A stretch of 64,000 nucleotides of DNA, from the NCBI RefSeq assembly GCF_009762325.1, contig NZ_CP034348.1, positions 3,726,501 to 3,790,500 on the forward strand. Direction: 5' to 3'. The stretch comes from Roseovarius faecimaris (lineage in GTDB: Bacteria > Pseudomonadota > Alphaproteobacteria > Rhodobacterales > Rhodobacteraceae). Both the position numbers and the translations under genes were made by a program. The notes below the pieces were generated by a model. The model saw only the letters and a list, made by a program, of their open reading frames with translations, ran no database searches and was not told the origin of the DNA. Each line of letters opens with the position of its first letter. Position 1 is the stretch's first letter. This document shows, in pieces, positions 40,205 to 51,291 of this stretch.

Positions 40205-40296
40205 CGCCCCTTTTCAGGCAGGCTCCCGCCCACCCACCCCGCCCGCCCGAAAAGGGGCGGTGCCTGCGGCGCGAGTATTTTTGGAACAATGAAAGC
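40205..40296. repeat. Hairpin plus third copy of the dispersed repeat
   Basis: An 11-bp inverted repeat (CGCCCCTTTTC at 40205-40215 and its complement at 40249-40259) lies between convergent regA and a GNAT gene. It is followed at 40273-40296 by another copy of the repeat seen at 23669-23728 (GAGTATT...GAACAATGAAAGC). It may terminate transcription from both sides, though T tracts are weak. Confidence 0.5.
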
Positions 40297-40303
40297 GGAT
40301 AGG

Positions 40304-40789
40304 CTAAAGGTTGTAGCGTTTGGAAATCTTGTCGACCAGTGTGCCGTCATCGAGGCGGATGTTGCGGTGGGTGGCGTAGGGCTCGAACCCACGGCTCTGG
40401 TAATAGGCCAGCCCGCCTGCATTGTCGGCGCGGATGGTGGCGTTGATCCATGAATAGCCGAGCTTGATTGCCTCAAGGCGGGTGCGCTCGAAGAGGGCGG
40501 AGCCGATGCCCGACTGGGTGCGGCCGAGCCGGGTGAAGGTGCCGATATCGCAGGCCTCGGGCGGCAGGGTGTCCATCGGTTCGATCAGCTGAAAGCCGAG
40601 CAACGTGCCCGCATCATCCTCGGCCACGAGCCAGGCGGCGCGCTCGGGGTCTTTCGACATGAAGGCGATGATATCCGTGCGCGTGACGGGGGTGGTGTGC
40701 GCCGTGGTGCCGCCCCTGGCGATGATGGCGTTGAGCAACTCCGCCATGGCGGGCGCGTCCAGGGCGCCGGCGGGTCGGATATGGATCAT
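40304..40789 (-). CDS. GNAT family N-acetyltransferase
   Basis: A 161-residue GNAT protein starting IHIRPAGALDAPAMAELLNAI. The acetyl-CoA loop region is TFTRLGRTQSGIGSALFERT, followed by INATIRADNAGGLAYYQSRGF. Substrate unknown. The start overlaps the stop of the HD-domain gene by 4 nt. Confidence 0.88.
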   Translation of the reverse strand: MIHIRPAGALDAPAMAELLNAIIARGGTTAHTTPVTRTDIIAFMSKDPERAAWLVAEDDAGTLLGFQLIEPMDTLPPEACDIGTFTRLGRTQSGIGSALFERTRLEAIKLGYSWINATIRADNAGGLAYYQSRGFEPYATHRNIRLDDGTLVDKISKRYNL

Positions 40790-41385
40790 GCGGTGGCGTC
40801 CATCAGGGCGTGATGCCGGGCGGTGAAATCGGCGCGGGTCTGCATGGGCGGACGCAGCAGAATGGAAAGCCCGTCGATCAGGGCCGGATCGGGCGCGCCG
40901 AAGAACCTGTTGGCCTCGGCCTCGTCGAACCCGGCGATTTGTGTGGATTCCATCCAGGCGCTGACGCGGTCGGCTTTCTTGATCTGGCGTTTGATCTGAG
41001 CCGGGATCGCGGCGGGCAGGCCAAAGCGGATGTGGATCGCGGCCGAAAGCCGCTTGTCAAGCTCGTCATAGCCAGGGCCGACGGCCGATTTCACCGGCGA
41101 GATCATATCGCCGATGACATATTCGGGGGCATCATGCAGGAGGGCCGCGAGTTGCCATTTCGGCTCGGGCCGCGCGCTCATCCGGGTAAAGAGCGCCTCG
41201 ACCAGGAGCGAGTGTTCGGCGACGGAATAGGCGTAATCCCCCTGGGTTTGTCCGTTCCAGCGCGCGACGAAGCTGAGCCCGTGGGCGATATCCTCGATCT
41301 CGATATCCATCGGGGTGGGGTCGAGAAGGTCGAGTCTGCGGCCCGAGAGCATCTTTTGCCAGGCGCGGGGCGGTTTGGGGGGCAT
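40786..41385 (-). CDS. HD-domain phosphohydrolase (YfbR-like)
   Basis: A 199-residue metal-dependent phosphohydrolase with the HD pattern: YSVAEHSLLVEALF, LLHDAPEYVIGDM and a later aspartate region. It resembles 5'-deoxynucleotidase YfbR-type proteins, but nucleotide specificity cannot be read from the sequence. It overlaps the GNAT gene and is divergent from ahcY. Confidence 0.82.
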   Translation of the reverse strand: MPPKPPRAWQKMLSGRRLDLLDPTPMDIEIEDIAHGLSFVARWNGQTQGDYAYSVAEHSLLVEALFTRMSARPEPKWQLAALLHDAPEYVIGDMISPVKSAVGPGYDELDKRLSAAIHIRFGLPAAIPAQIKRQIKKADRVSAWMESTQIAGFDEAEANRFFGAPDPALIDGLSILLRPPMQTRADFTARHHALMDATA

Positions 41386-41538
41386 GAGGACACCTTGTGT
41401 TGATCCCAGTGTGCATACTCAAGCGCATCGGGCCGTGCAATCCGCCACACGCCGGGCACAGGCCCAATCGTTCATTGCCCAAGCGGGGACACGGTGCTAT
41501 CTGCCCTTTCAAACAGAGATTGCAAGGAACCTGATCAA

Positions 41539-42927
<1,389 letters not shown>

Positions 42928-43387
42928 GATCATCGCCGTCTGGGCCTGCCTTTGGGCGGGCCCTCCGGCACTGGCCAACCCGACGATTGAGATCGTGGAG
43001 CGGCCTTACAAGGTTGATGCCACGACCATTGCAGGCCTGCGCCGCCAGATGAGCACGCGCGGGCCTGTTGGCTATTGGGCCTATACGCGGGGGCATGTCG
43101 TCTGGCGCGGGCACTGCGAGGTGACGGTACGGGTGCGTTATTCTCTCCCGCAGCATACCCGGCCTGAGGCGATGCCTGCGGATGTGCGGGCCAAGTGGGA
43201 CAGGATGCTGAAGGCCATGCGCGCCCATGAAGAGCAGCACGGCCAACACAGTATCAATGCCGGGCGCGAGATAAAGGCGGCCGGGTGCCGCAACGGGCTG
43301 GCGATCCTGCGCAAATGGCGGGCGCAGGACAGGGCCTATGACGCACGCACGGGCCACGGTAAAACCGAGGGCGTGGATCTGCGGTGA

Positions 43388-43655
43388 GGCATCTGGTGAA
43401 TGGTGCCGCTGTCCCCTGATCACCTTATGGACGTTACGGCGCGTGCCGGCAAGCGACAGGGCCTGTGCCGCTGAGCCGGGATGCCGAGCGAGGCGCCGTT
43501 TGACGTTGCATGTGACGCAACGTTTAGCGGGGAGAAACGGCCCAAGTTTTCCCTTTGAGCAAGCCTGATCTGCCGTTATCGTGCAACCAGCGCCTGTGAA
43601 GGGGCGACGTGTTCATTTGAAATCCGGCATCGGGCCGACCAGTGGGAGAAGACTT
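43388..43655. other. Spacer with a perfect 7-bp inverted repeat
   Basis: No gene seen. ACGTTGC (43503-43509) and GCAACGT (43517-43523) form a palindrome with a 7-nt centre, of operator-like form, about 135 nt before the DUF2853 gene. No regulator can be named. Confidence 0.4.
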
Positions 43656-43997
43656 ATGGGAAAACGCGACGATCTTATCGCGCAATATGCTGATGATCTG
43701 AAAAACAAGTGCGGGATGACGCCTGATATGGACCTTCTGACGAAGGTGACGATCGGCTGTGGCCCGGCGATCTATAATGCAGATGCCTCGACCGTTGCGG
43801 CCAGCCAACCCGGAGAGCTGGAAACCGTGAAAAACAATTTTCTGATTAAGAAACTTGGCCTGGCCGATGGCCCGCAGCTGACCGACGCGATCAACCAGGT
43901 GATCGAGACCTATGGCAAATCCGAGCGTAACAAGTATCGCGCCGTGGTTTACTACATGCTGACCAAGCATTTCGGCAAAGAGTCGGTCTACGGCTGA
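43656..43997 (+). CDS. DUF2853 family protein
   Basis: A 113-residue small soluble protein starting MGKRDDLIAQYADDLKNKCG at the ATG at 43656, with GGGAGAAG upstream. The helical pattern and the end (YYMLTKHFGKESVYG) match DUF2853, of unknown function. It is a single gene with its own terminator. Confidence 0.85.
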   Translation: MGKRDDLIAQYADDLKNKCGMTPDMDLLTKVTIGCGPAIYNADASTVAASQPGELETVKNNFLIKKLGLADGPQLTDAINQVIETYGKSERNKYRAVVYYMLTKHFGKESVYG

Positions 43998-44020
43998 TCC
44001 GGGGCAATCCCGAAACGAAG

Positions 44021-44048
44021 CGCCCGCCGGTTTGGCGGGCGTTTTGCG
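44021..44048 (+). terminator. Rho-independent terminator after the DUF2853 gene
   Basis: CGCCCGCC and GGCGGGCG pair around GGTTT-type loop, followed by TTTTGCGTTTG. It lies 24 nt past the stop codon. Confidence 0.85.
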
Positions 44049-44200
44049 TTTGTTTGGTTGGATCGGGCTGATTTGATAGCAATCTTAACTACTTGGTGTT
44101 TGCCACAGACGCGAACAGCTCGTAATGTTCTCTGGATCAGGCCAGGATGGCCGAACCATATCTCCAAAGATACGTGTGGTGCGTAGGGATCTTGAGGGGA

Positions 44201-44233
44201 AGAAGGGTTCAGGCGTCCAGTCTGAACCCTTCT
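44201..44233 (-). terminator. Hairpin downstream of the DUF1761 gene
   Basis: A perfect 12-bp stem (AGAAGGGTTCAG / CTGAACCCTTCT) with a 9-nt loop lies 6 nt beyond the minus-strand stop codon. The following bases are pyrimidine-rich rather than all T. Confidence 0.65.
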
Positions 44234-44239
44234 GCAGTT

Positions 44240-44632
44240 TCAGAACACTGTCAGCACTGCGCCGATGAGCGCACAGCCGAATGTGGCATATCCGCCGTCG
44301 ATCAGGGTCAGCTTGAAGGGCCGGCCGCCATAGGCGTTGTTGATCATGATCCAGGGCGAGATGAAAAAGAGCCCGATCCCGAGCCCCGATATCAGCCCTT
44401 TGTCGATGGTGTCGATCCCGGCAAGCGAAAACACATGTCGCATCATGCCCGCGACGAAAAGCATCGCGATGGCGGCCATGATGTAAGGGCCAGCACTTTC
44501 GTTGACCGGTCGGCCGTTTTCATCCACTTCGATCCCGGCGGCTTCGGTCCAGGGTTTTGCCAGCGTCATGTACCAGCCCGCGCCAAAGGCAAAGCCTGCT
44601 GCTGCGGCCACGATCACGTTGATGAGTTCCAT
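44240..44632 (-). CDS. DUF1761 membrane protein
   Basis: A 130-residue protein with four hydrophobic helices (about 5-25, 48-70, 82-100, 110-130) matching DUF1761. Function unknown. Single gene between the DUF2853 terminator and an EVE-domain gene. Confidence 0.82.
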   Translation of the reverse strand: MELINVIVAAAAGFAFGAGWYMTLAKPWTEAAGIEVDENGRPVNESAGPYIMAAIAMLFVAGMMRHVFSLAGIDTIDKGLISGLGIGLFFISPWIMINNAYGGRPFKLTLIDGGYATFGCALIGAVLTVF

Positions 44633-44689
44633 ATCAGACCCTCCTCCGTTGGTTCCCGGAGAAAGGATGCCTGAAAAGGCCGACCCGGC

Positions 44690-45109
44690 CTAGGCGGAAA
44701 TGCCCGCCAGACCGCAGACCACCTGCCATTCCTCAGCCGTCACCGGCTGCACCGAGAGGCGCGAGTTGCGCACCAGCACCATCTCGGACAGGCGCGGGTC
44801 GGCCTTGATCATGTCGAGCGTGACCGGGGTTTTGACAGGGCCGACCGCCTTGATATCCACGCAGTCCCAGCGGTCGTCATCCGTGGTGCTGTCCTGATGC
44901 GCCTCGGCGATCACCTCGACGATGCCGACCACGGCCTTCTCTGTCTGGCTGTGATAGAAAAACCCCCGGTCGCCCACCGCCATGTCGCGCATGAAATTGC
45001 GGGCCTGATAGTTGCGCACGCCGTCCCATTCCTCGCCCGCATCGCCCCTGGCGACCTGATCGTCCCAGCTCCAGGTCGATGGCTCGGATTTGAACAGCCA
45101 GTAGCGCAT
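44690..45109 (-). CDS. EVE-domain protein
   Basis: A 139-residue EVE (PUA-like) protein starting RYWLFKSEPSTWSWDDQ, with WDGVRNYQARNFMRDMAVGDRGFFYHS, the typical core. EVE domains bind modified bases and occur with restriction or RNA-modification systems, but here the neighbours are YCII and gpsA, a common alphaproteobacterial group. Confidence 0.92.
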   Translation of the reverse strand: MRYWLFKSEPSTWSWDDQVARGDAGEEWDGVRNYQARNFMRDMAVGDRGFFYHSQTEKAVVGIVEVIAEAHQDSTTDDDRWDCVDIKAVGPVKTPVTLDMIKADPRLSEMVLVRNSRLSVQPVTAEEWQVVCGLAGISA

Positions 45110-45112
45110 GGC

Positions 45113-45385
45113 TCAGATCACCTTTTTCCAGGGGATCAGCTCGACCGAGGCAAAAAGCCCTGCCTTGGCATAAGGATCGTCTGCCGCCCAGGCCTGTGCG
45201 GCGGCCATGTCGGGCACATCCAGGATCACGAGCGAGCCGATCATCTGTTCATCCGCGTCCAGAAGCGGCCCGGCCTGAGAGACAACGCCCGTGCCCTTGA
45301 GATAGGCAACATGCGCGTCGCGATTGTCGAGACGGGTTTGCAGCGCGCCGGGCTTGTCCCGGCCAATGAGAGCGATCAGCATCAT
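45113..45385 (-). CDS. YCII-related protein
   Basis: A 90-residue YciI-like protein ([56 protein letters not shown]) with the ferredoxin-like alpha/beta dimer pattern. Catalytic role unknown. It overlaps gpsA by 4 nt and precedes the EVE gene by 3 nt. Confidence 0.88.
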   Translation of the reverse strand: MMLIALIGRDKPGALQTRLDNRDAHVAYLKGTGVVSQAGPLLDADEQMIGSLVILDVPDMAAAQAWAADDPYAKAGLFASVELIPWKKVI

Positions 45386-46338
45386 TCTTCCTTCTGTGGT
45401 CGTGAGAGCAGCATATCCATCGCTTGCGCCACCTGCAATTTACCAGTTGAGAGCGCTGTGACGGCATGGGTGATGGGCATGTCGATATTGGCCTTTTGCG
45501 CCTCGGTCAGAACGGCTTGGGCCGTGGCCGCGCCTTCGACGGTGATCGTCGGGTCAAACGCCTCGCCCCGGCCCAGGCTGAGGCCGAATTGATAGTTGCG
45601 CGACAGCTCGGAGGTACAGGTCAGGGCAAGATCGCCGAACCCGGACAGGCCGGCCAGGGTGCTGGCGCGCGCCCCTTTCGCTTCGGCCATGCGGCACATT
45701 TCAGCAAAACCGCGTGTCATCAATGCGGCGCGTGCGCTTTCCCCGAGCCCCGCGCCGATCACCGCCCCGCAGGCGATGGCCATGACGTTCTTGAGCGCGC
45801 CACCCAGCTCGGCGCCGGTCACATCGGTGCTGCGGTAGAGCCGCAGCGCCGTTGTGCCCAGCTGTGCCTGCAAATCCTCGCCAAGCGTGGCATCGGCGCA
45901 GGCCAGCGTGAGCGCCGTGGGCAGGCCGCGGGCAATATCGGCGGCAAAGCTCGGCCCGGTGAGGATTGCAGTGCGCGCGTCGGGGATCACCGCACGGATC
46001 ACCTCGGTGGGGCGCAGACCGCTGTCAAGCTCGATCCCCTTGCAGCAGGCGACCAGTACCTGCCCGGCAAGTGCCTCTTTATGCGCCTCCAGCCCGGCGC
46101 GCAGCTTTTGCATCGGCACCGAAAGAAGGTAGGGCGCACCGGACTGGCGCGGCAGATCGGCGGTCACCTGCACATGGTCCGGCAGATCGATACCGGACAG
46201 GCGGCGCGCATTCTGCCGGGTCGTGCGCATCTCTTCGGCCTGCGATCTATTGCGCGCCCAAAGCGCCACCGGCCCGGTCTGCGCGAGTGAAATCGCCAGC
46301 CCTGTCCCGAATGCTCCTGCGCCCATCACGGTGATCAT
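45382..46338 (-). CDS. gpsA: Glycerol-3-phosphate dehydrogenase [NAD(P)+]
   Basis: A 318-residue enzyme making sn-glycerol-3-phosphate for phospholipids. NAD-binding [34 protein letters not shown], the catalytic lysine region [28 protein letters not shown] (split as [11 protein letters not shown]) and [14 protein letters not shown] are typical. It overlaps tsaD by 4 nt downstream of it. Confidence 0.95.
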   Translation of the reverse strand: MITVMGAGAFGTGLAISLAQTGPVALWARNRSQAEEMRTTRQNARRLSGIDLPDHVQVTADLPRQSGAPYLLSVPMQKLRAGLEAHKEALAGQVLVACCKGIELDSGLRPTEVIRAVIPDARTAILTGPSFAADIARGLPTALTLACADATLGEDLQAQLGTTALRLYRSTDVTGAELGGALKNVMAIACGAVIGAGLGESARAALMTRGFAEMCRMAEAKGARASTLAGLSGFGDLALTCTSELSRNYQFGLSLGRGEAFDPTITVEGAATAQAVLTEAQKANIDMPITHAVTALSTGKLQVAQAMDMLLSRPQKEE

Positions 46339-47432
46339 GCCTTGGCTCCTTTCTTGCCGCTTCCAAGCATCGCCGGGCTTGAGCGATCCAGTGGCCAGCG
46401 CGGCCGGGCGGCCAATGTCATATCGTCCAAATGGCCCGCCGCAAAACGCTCGGCCCCGGCATAGGCAATCATCGCCGCATTATCGGTGCAGAGCGCCAGA
46501 GGCGGGGCGGTGAAGCGCGCCTCGAATTCGGTCGAAACAGTCTCTAACCCGGCCCGAATGGCCTGATTTGCCGCAACACCGCCGGCCACGGCGAGGGCGG
46601 GCTTTGTCGGCTGCTCCTCCATGTAGATCGCAAGCGCCCGGCGTGTTTTTTCCGTCAGCACATCGCAGACGGCCGCCTGAAACCCCGCACACAGATCGGC
46701 GCGATCCTGGCGGGTCAGACCACCTTGTTCTGCGATCAGGTGATCGCGGGCGCGCAGGACGGCGGTCTTGAGGCCCGAAAAGGACATATCGCAGCCGGGC
46801 CGGTCAAGCAGCGGGCGCGGGAGGGCGAAACGTGCGGCATCTCCGGCCTGCGCCTCGCGTTCCACCGCAGGTCCGCCGGGCTGACCCAGCCCGAGGATAC
46901 GCGCGGTCTTGTCGAAGGCTTCGCCGGGGGCATCGTCGATTGTGCCGCCAAGGCGGGTGAACTCTTCGGCCCCGTGCACGATCAGGAACTGGCAATGTCC
47001 ACCGGACACAAGAAGCATCAGGTAGGGATAATCCAGCTGATCGGTCAGACTGGGCGTCAGCGCATGCCCCGCCAGGTGGTTCACTCCGACAAGGGGCAGG
47101 CCGGACCCGGCGGCGAGTCCCTTGGCGCACATCACGCCGGACAGCACACCGCCTATCAGACCCGGCCCGGCGGTGACGGCGATGGCGTCCATCTGGCCCA
47201 GGGTCTTGCCGGATTGCGCCAGCGCTTCGGCCACGCAGATATCCAGCTTTTCCGCATGAGCGCGCGCGGCAATCTCGGGCACCACCCCGCCAAACGGCGC
47301 ATGCAGCCCGTCCTGACCATAAACCACCGAGGCAAGAATCTGTGCGCTGCCCTTGCCGGGGATATGCACCACGGCGGCGGCGGTATCGTCGCAGCTGCTC
47401 TCAATGCCCAGAATGGTGAAGGGTGCCGCCAT
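46335..47432 (-). CDS. tsaD: tRNA threonylcarbamoyladenosine transferase TsaD
   Basis: A 365-residue Kae1/TsaD enzyme that forms t6A37. The start is the ATG at 47432 ([17 protein letters not shown]); the longer upstream frame runs antisense through hemD. Metal-binding HxxxH is NHLAGHAL, with [16 protein letters not shown] and [10 protein letters not shown]. It partners TsaE encoded at 35,348 in this window. It is divergent from hemD. Confidence 0.95.
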   Translation of the reverse strand: MAAPFTILGIESSCDDTAAAVVHIPGKGSAQILASVVYGQDGLHAPFGGVVPEIAARAHAEKLDICVAEALAQSGKTLGQMDAIAVTAGPGLIGGVLSGVMCAKGLAAGSGLPLVGVNHLAGHALTPSLTDQLDYPYLMLLVSGGHCQFLIVHGAEEFTRLGGTIDDAPGEAFDKTARILGLGQPGGPAVEREAQAGDAARFALPRPLLDRPGCDMSFSGLKTAVLRARDHLIAEQGGLTRQDRADLCAGFQAAVCDVLTEKTRRALAIYMEEQPTKPALAVAGGVAANQAIRAGLETVSTEFEARFTAPPLALCTDNAAMIAYAGAERFAAGHLDDMTLAARPRWPLDRSSPAMLGSGKKGAKA

Positions 47433-47504
47433 CGTGCCGCCCGTTGCGTGATCGTTCCAGCGCAGGTAACACCGGAGGGGTCGCAAAACAACTGCCGAGC
47501 CATT

Positions 47505-48236
47505 ATGAGCGTCACCGTCCTGATCACCCGGCCCGAGCCTGCGGCCATCGAGCTTGCTGATACGCTGCGCGGCCGCTGGGGGTGTGGGGTGAACATCGTG
47601 ATTTCGCCGGTGATGCAGATCGAGTGGGCCGAGGCGCTGCCCGATCTGAGCGGCGTTGGCACGCTGATTTTTACGTCGCGCAATGGGGTTGCGGGCTTTG
47701 CCCGGCTGAGCGAGCGGCGCGATCTGCCCTGCTATGCGGTCGGGTCCGCCACGGCAGAGGCGGCGCGTGCGCTTGGCCTGGTCACGATGGACGCGGAGGG
47801 CGACGCGGACGCGCTTGTTGACCGGATACGCCGGGACGCGCCAACCGCCCCTTGCCTGCATCTGCGCGGAGAGCATGCGGCCGGGGATGTCGCGCAGCGC
47901 CTGACCGAGACCGGCATCGAGACGCGCGAGGCGGTTTTGTACCGGCAAAAGGCCCGCGCGCTCTCGGAAGAGGCCCGCGCTTGCCTTGGTCGGGACACAC
48001 CGGTGATTCTTCCCCTATACTCTCCCCGCAGTGCCGCCCTATGTTTTGACAGGATGGACGCGGAAGCGCCTCTCGTCGTGGCTGCGATCAGCGCCAATGC
48101 GGCCAAGCCTGTTCCGGATGGCTCCGTGATAGGGATCATTGTCGCGCAGACCCCGGATGCGGAGGCGATGCTGACCGCTCTGGACGCTGCGTACGAAATG
48201 GCCATTCGGGTTGAGGGCGCAAAAGGGGCGCAGTAA
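47505..48236 (+). CDS. hemD: Uroporphyrinogen-III synthase
   Basis: A 243-residue HemD starting [43 protein letters not shown] and [16 protein letters not shown] fit this poorly conserved family, which closes and inverts ring D of the tetrapyrrole. The following mic60- and hemY-like genes give strong context. The upstream neighbour in most relatives, hemC, is not in this window. Confidence 0.85.
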   Translation: MSVTVLITRPEPAAIELADTLRGRWGCGVNIVISPVMQIEWAEALPDLSGVGTLIFTSRNGVAGFARLSERRDLPCYAVGSATAEAARALGLVTMDAEGDADALVDRIRRDAPTAPCLHLRGEHAAGDVAQRLTETGIETREAVLYRQKARALSEEARACLGRDTPVILPLYSPRSAALCFDRMDAEAPLVVAAISANAAKPVPDGSVIGIIVAQTPDAEAMLTALDAAYEMAIRVEGAKGAQ

Positions 48237-48285
48237 AGTCAATGAGGGCCATGCGCGCCCCAGATTCGATCAAAGGTGGTTTCAA

Positions 48286-49590
48286 GTGGCACGTAAGAAG
48301 ACATCGACCTCCAAGACTGACGCCGAGGCGGATGCGGTCGAAACCGCTCAGGAGGTCGAGGATCAGGCCAATGCCGCCGCCGACAATGGCGCGGATGACG
48401 GGGTGATCGACGCGGATGTGATTGCCGAAGAGGTCCCGGAAGAGTCGAGCGAAGGCGCAAAAGCCGGGGCGGATCCGGCAGATACCGACACTGAAGAGTC
48501 AGAAACCGCGCCGGATGAGGCAACGCCCGCCGATGAAGACATCGTAACGCCGAGCGAGTCGTCCGATAGCGGAACGACCTACGTTACCGCGCCGCCTGCC
48601 CCGGTCCATTCCGAGCCTGTGGCGGAGCGCAAGAGCGGTTTCATTCCGATGCTGCTTGGCGGGCTGCTGGCCGGTGGGATCGGCTTTGGCGCGGCTTATG
48701 TGATGCAACCGCAGGCGGGGGGCGATCTGGATGCTCTGCGCTCGGATATGGCTGGCAGGATTGACGCGCAGAACGCCAAACTGGCCGGATTGAGCGACAC
48801 GGTCGATGCCCTGCCCACGGCAGATACGAGCGCCCTGGAGGCCGAGTTGGGCGACGTCAACGCGTCTCTGGGTGCTCTTGCCGACAGGCTGACCGGTGTC
48901 GAAGACGAACTTGCCGCGCTGGGCGTCCGCCTTACCGAGGTGGAGAAACGCCCGATGACAGAAGGCGCATCGGACGCGGCCATTGCAGCGTATGAGCGTG
49001 AGCTGACCGCCTTGCAGGACGCGATTGCCGCGCAGCGCTCGGAGATCGAGAATATTGCCGCCGAGGCAATGAGCGCCGAAGCCAATGCCGAAGAAACCGC
49101 GCAGGCCACCCTGCGCCGCGCCGCCTTCACACGCATTCAGACCGCTCTGGACACCGGCGCGGGCTTTGCCGCGGCGCTGGGCGATCTGGAGGCGGCAGGG
49201 GTCGCCGTGCCCTCTGCACTGACGCAGGTGGCCACCGATGGCGCGCCGTCCCTGACCGACTTGCAGCAAAGCTTTCCGGATGCGGCCCGTGCGGCGCTGG
49301 CGGCGTCACGTCAGGACGCCGCCGCGAATGGCGAGGAAAGCGGTTTCTCGGCCTTTCTGAAAAATCAGCTTGGCACCCGGTCGCTGGAGCCGCGCGAAGG
49401 CGATGACGCCGACGCCGTGCTGTCGCGCGCCGAAGCGGCCGTGCGCGAGGGTCGGCTGACCGATGCGCTGGCCGAGATCGAGGCCTTGCCGCAAGTGGGC
49501 CGCGAGGCACTGACAGACTGGACCGATCAGGTCGCCACAAGGCAGGCTGCTCTCGCAGCCGCCGAGGCGCTTGGTCAGGACCTGAATTAA
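48286..49590 (+). CDS. Mic60/mitofilin-like membrane protein (COG4223)
   Basis: About 434 residues. It has an acidic disordered N-terminus (residues 1-115), one membrane helix near 122-142 (FIPMLLGGLLAGGIGFGAAYVM), a long coiled coil (about 150-280) and a helical C-terminal region. This is the layout of alphaproteobacterial Mic60, the relative of the mitochondrial cristae-junction protein, and the position between hemD and hemY is its conserved place. The start is probably GTG at 48286 (VARKKTSTSK) after AAAGGTGG. Confidence 0.8.
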   Translation: MARKKTSTSKTDAEADAVETAQEVEDQANAAADNGADDGVIDADVIAEEVPEESSEGAKAGADPADTDTEESETAPDEATPADEDIVTPSESSDSGTTYVTAPPAPVHSEPVAERKSGFIPMLLGGLLAGGIGFGAAYVMQPQAGGDLDALRSDMAGRIDAQNAKLAGLSDTVDALPTADTSALEAELGDVNASLGALADRLTGVEDELAALGVRLTEVEKRPMTEGASDAAIAAYERELTALQDAIAAQRSEIENIAAEAMSAEANAEETAQATLRRAAFTRIQTALDTGAGFAAALGDLEAAGVAVPSALTQVATDGAPSLTDLQQSFPDAARAALAASRQDAAANGEESGFSAFLKNQLGTRSLEPREGDDADAVLSRAEAAVREGRLTDALAEIEALPQVGREALTDWTDQVATRQAALAAAEALGQDLN

Positions 49591-49609
49591 CGCGAAAAGG
49601 GCGCAACAT

Positions 49610-51109
49610 ATGCTTTGGTCGATTATCAAGATTGTTGTTTTCATCGCCCTGGTCGCGGCAGCGGCATATGGCGCCGGGCATCTGCTGGAGCTGGAGGGCG
49701 GGGTGCGCATCCAGATGGCGGGTCTGGAGTTCAACCTGACGCCTCTGATGTCGGTGATCGTCCTGATCCTGCTGGTGCTGGCGATCTGGATCCTGCTCAA
49801 GCTCGCATCGCTGCTGATCGCAGTGCTGAAATTCATCAATGGAGATGACACGGCGCTGTCGCGATATTTTCAGCGCAACCGCGAAGAAAAGGGCTATCGC
49901 GCCCTGTCCGAAGGTGTGATGGCCCTGGCCTCGGGCGAGGGTGACGTGGCGATGGCGCAGGCCGCCAAGGCCGAGAAATACCTGCGCAAACCCGCGCTGA
50001 CCAATCTGATCACCGCACAGGCGGCTGAGATGAAAGGCGACCGGCGCAAGGCCGAGGAGGTCTATAAACGGCTTCTGACAAACGAGAAGACCCGCTTTGT
50101 CGGTGTGCGCGGGATCATGCGGCAGAAGCTGCAGGACGGCGATACCGAAACCGCGCTGAAACTGGCCGAGACCGCCTTTGCCCTGAAGCCCAAACATGTG
50201 GAGGTGCAGGACACGTTGCTGCAATTGCAGGCCCGCAAGGCGGACTGGAAAGGCGCACGCGAGACCCTGAAGGCCAAGCTGAAACATGGCAGCCTGCCGC
50301 GCGACGTGCACAAGCGCCGCGATGCGGTGCTGGCCCTGTCCGAGGCCAAGGGGGTGCTGGACGAGGGCAATACGATCGAGGCCCGCGAAGCGGCAATTGA
50401 GGCCAATCGCCTTTCACCGGATCTGGTGCCGGCCGCCGCCATGGCCGCGCGCAGCTATATTGAGCAGGGTTCGAAACGCTACGCCACGCGGGTTCTGAAG
50501 AAAGCCTGGGACGCGCAGCCGCACCCGGACCTTGCCGCGGCCTTTGCCGAGATTGAGCCTGATGAGACCCCCGAAGCCCGGATCAAGCGCTTTGTGAAGC
50601 TGACCAAATCCATGCCGGATCACCGCGAGACCAAGCTTCTGAACGCAGAGCTTCACATCGCCGCCGAGGATTTCCCCGCCGCGCGCCGCGCCCTTGGAGA
50701 TCTGGCGGAATCGGCCCCGGACGCGCGCGCCCTGACCATCATGGCCGCGATCGAACGTGGCGAGGGAGCCCCGGATGCGGTTGTCAAAGGCTGGCTGGCG
50801 CGGGCGCTGTCTGCCCCGCGCGGTCCGCAATGGGTTTGTGACAAGTGTCACTACGTGCATGCCCAATGGGCGCCTGCCTGCGAAAACTGTCACAGCTTCG
50901 ACACGCTGAGCTGGACCACACCGCCCGAGTCGCCAGTGAGCACCGCGACCGGTGTCGAGATGCTGCCGCTGATCGTGGGAACGATCGAAGATCAGTCGAA
51001 AGACGCCGCCCCCGAGCCAGACGAGACGGAGATTGTTGACGCCGAACTGGTCGACGACGCCGAGACAGATCCCTCCGACGCCTCTGAGGCCGAAGTGGAG
51101 AAAAAATAG
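49610..51109 (+). CDS. hemY: HemY-like TPR protein
   Basis: A 499-residue protein with two N-terminal membrane helices (residues 2-20 and 40-65), a HemY_N region, TPR helices to about residue 400 and a C-terminal zinc-ribbon-like CDKCHYVHAQWAPACENC. It is the porphyrin-operon HemY of proteobacteria, of unclear biochemical role, not the protoporphyrinogen oxidase HemY. It ends 46 nt before the tRNA-Thr locus. Confidence 0.88.
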   Translation: MLWSIIKIVVFIALVAAAAYGAGHLLELEGGVRIQMAGLEFNLTPLMSVIVLILLVLAIWILLKLASLLIAVLKFINGDDTALSRYFQRNREEKGYRALSEGVMALASGEGDVAMAQAAKAEKYLRKPALTNLITAQAAEMKGDRRKAEEVYKRLLTNEKTRFVGVRGIMRQKLQDGDTETALKLAETAFALKPKHVEVQDTLLQLQARKADWKGARETLKAKLKHGSLPRDVHKRRDAVLALSEAKGVLDEGNTIEAREAAIEANRLSPDLVPAAAMAARSYIEQGSKRYATRVLKKAWDAQPHPDLAAAFAEIEPDETPEARIKRFVKLTKSMPDHRETKLLNAELHIAAEDFPAARRALGDLAESAPDARALTIMAAIERGEGAPDAVVKGWLARALSAPRGPQWVCDKCHYVHAQWAPACENCHSFDTLSWTTPPESPVSTATGVEMLPLIVGTIEDQSKDAAPEPDETEIVDAELVDDAETDPSDASEAEVEKK

Positions 51110-51154
51110 TCCTTTCCCCGCTCAGGTTCGGGTGCTATAGCCCCGCCCCGAGAG

Positions 51155-51193
51155 GCCGCTGTAGCTCAGCTGGTAGAGCACGTCATTCGTAAT
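51155..51193 (+). pseudogene. 5' half of disrupted tRNA-Thr(CGU); left junction attL
   Basis: The 39 nt are the acceptor 5' strand GCCGCTG, D arm, and anticodon stem-loop up to TTCGTAAT. Downstream sequence cannot complete the anticodon stem or T arm. The missing 37 nt are at 63101-63137, whose CAGCGGC pairs with GCCGCTG. The shared 9-bp core ATTCGTAAT is at 51185-51193. Joined, the two parts make a standard 76-nt tRNA-Thr with anticodon CGU. Confidence 0.9.
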
Positions 51194-51242
51194 ACGGAGG
51201 GCGAACTCGCATAACCCGTTGACCGGCAACGGCGAAAGATTT

Positions 51243-51275
51243 TAAGACGGAGCCGTAAGACGGTTCCTAAGACGG
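51243..51275. repeat. Left arm repeats: three TAAGACGG direct copies
   Basis: Copies at 51243-51250, 51256-51263 and 51268-51275, spaced 13 and 12 nt apart, lie 50-82 nt inside the left core. The same octamer occurs twice near the right end. They are probable integrase arm-type or excisionase sites. Confidence 0.65.
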
Positions 51276-51291
51276 TGATGGCCGTTAACAG

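Noticed and set aside
41386..41538. SAH or SAM riboswitch before ahcY
   Set aside because: I could not find the conserved core or pairing in the 153-nt leader.
46725..47504. In-frame upstream extension of hemD
   Set aside because: It runs antisense through tsaD; the family N-terminus begins at 47505.
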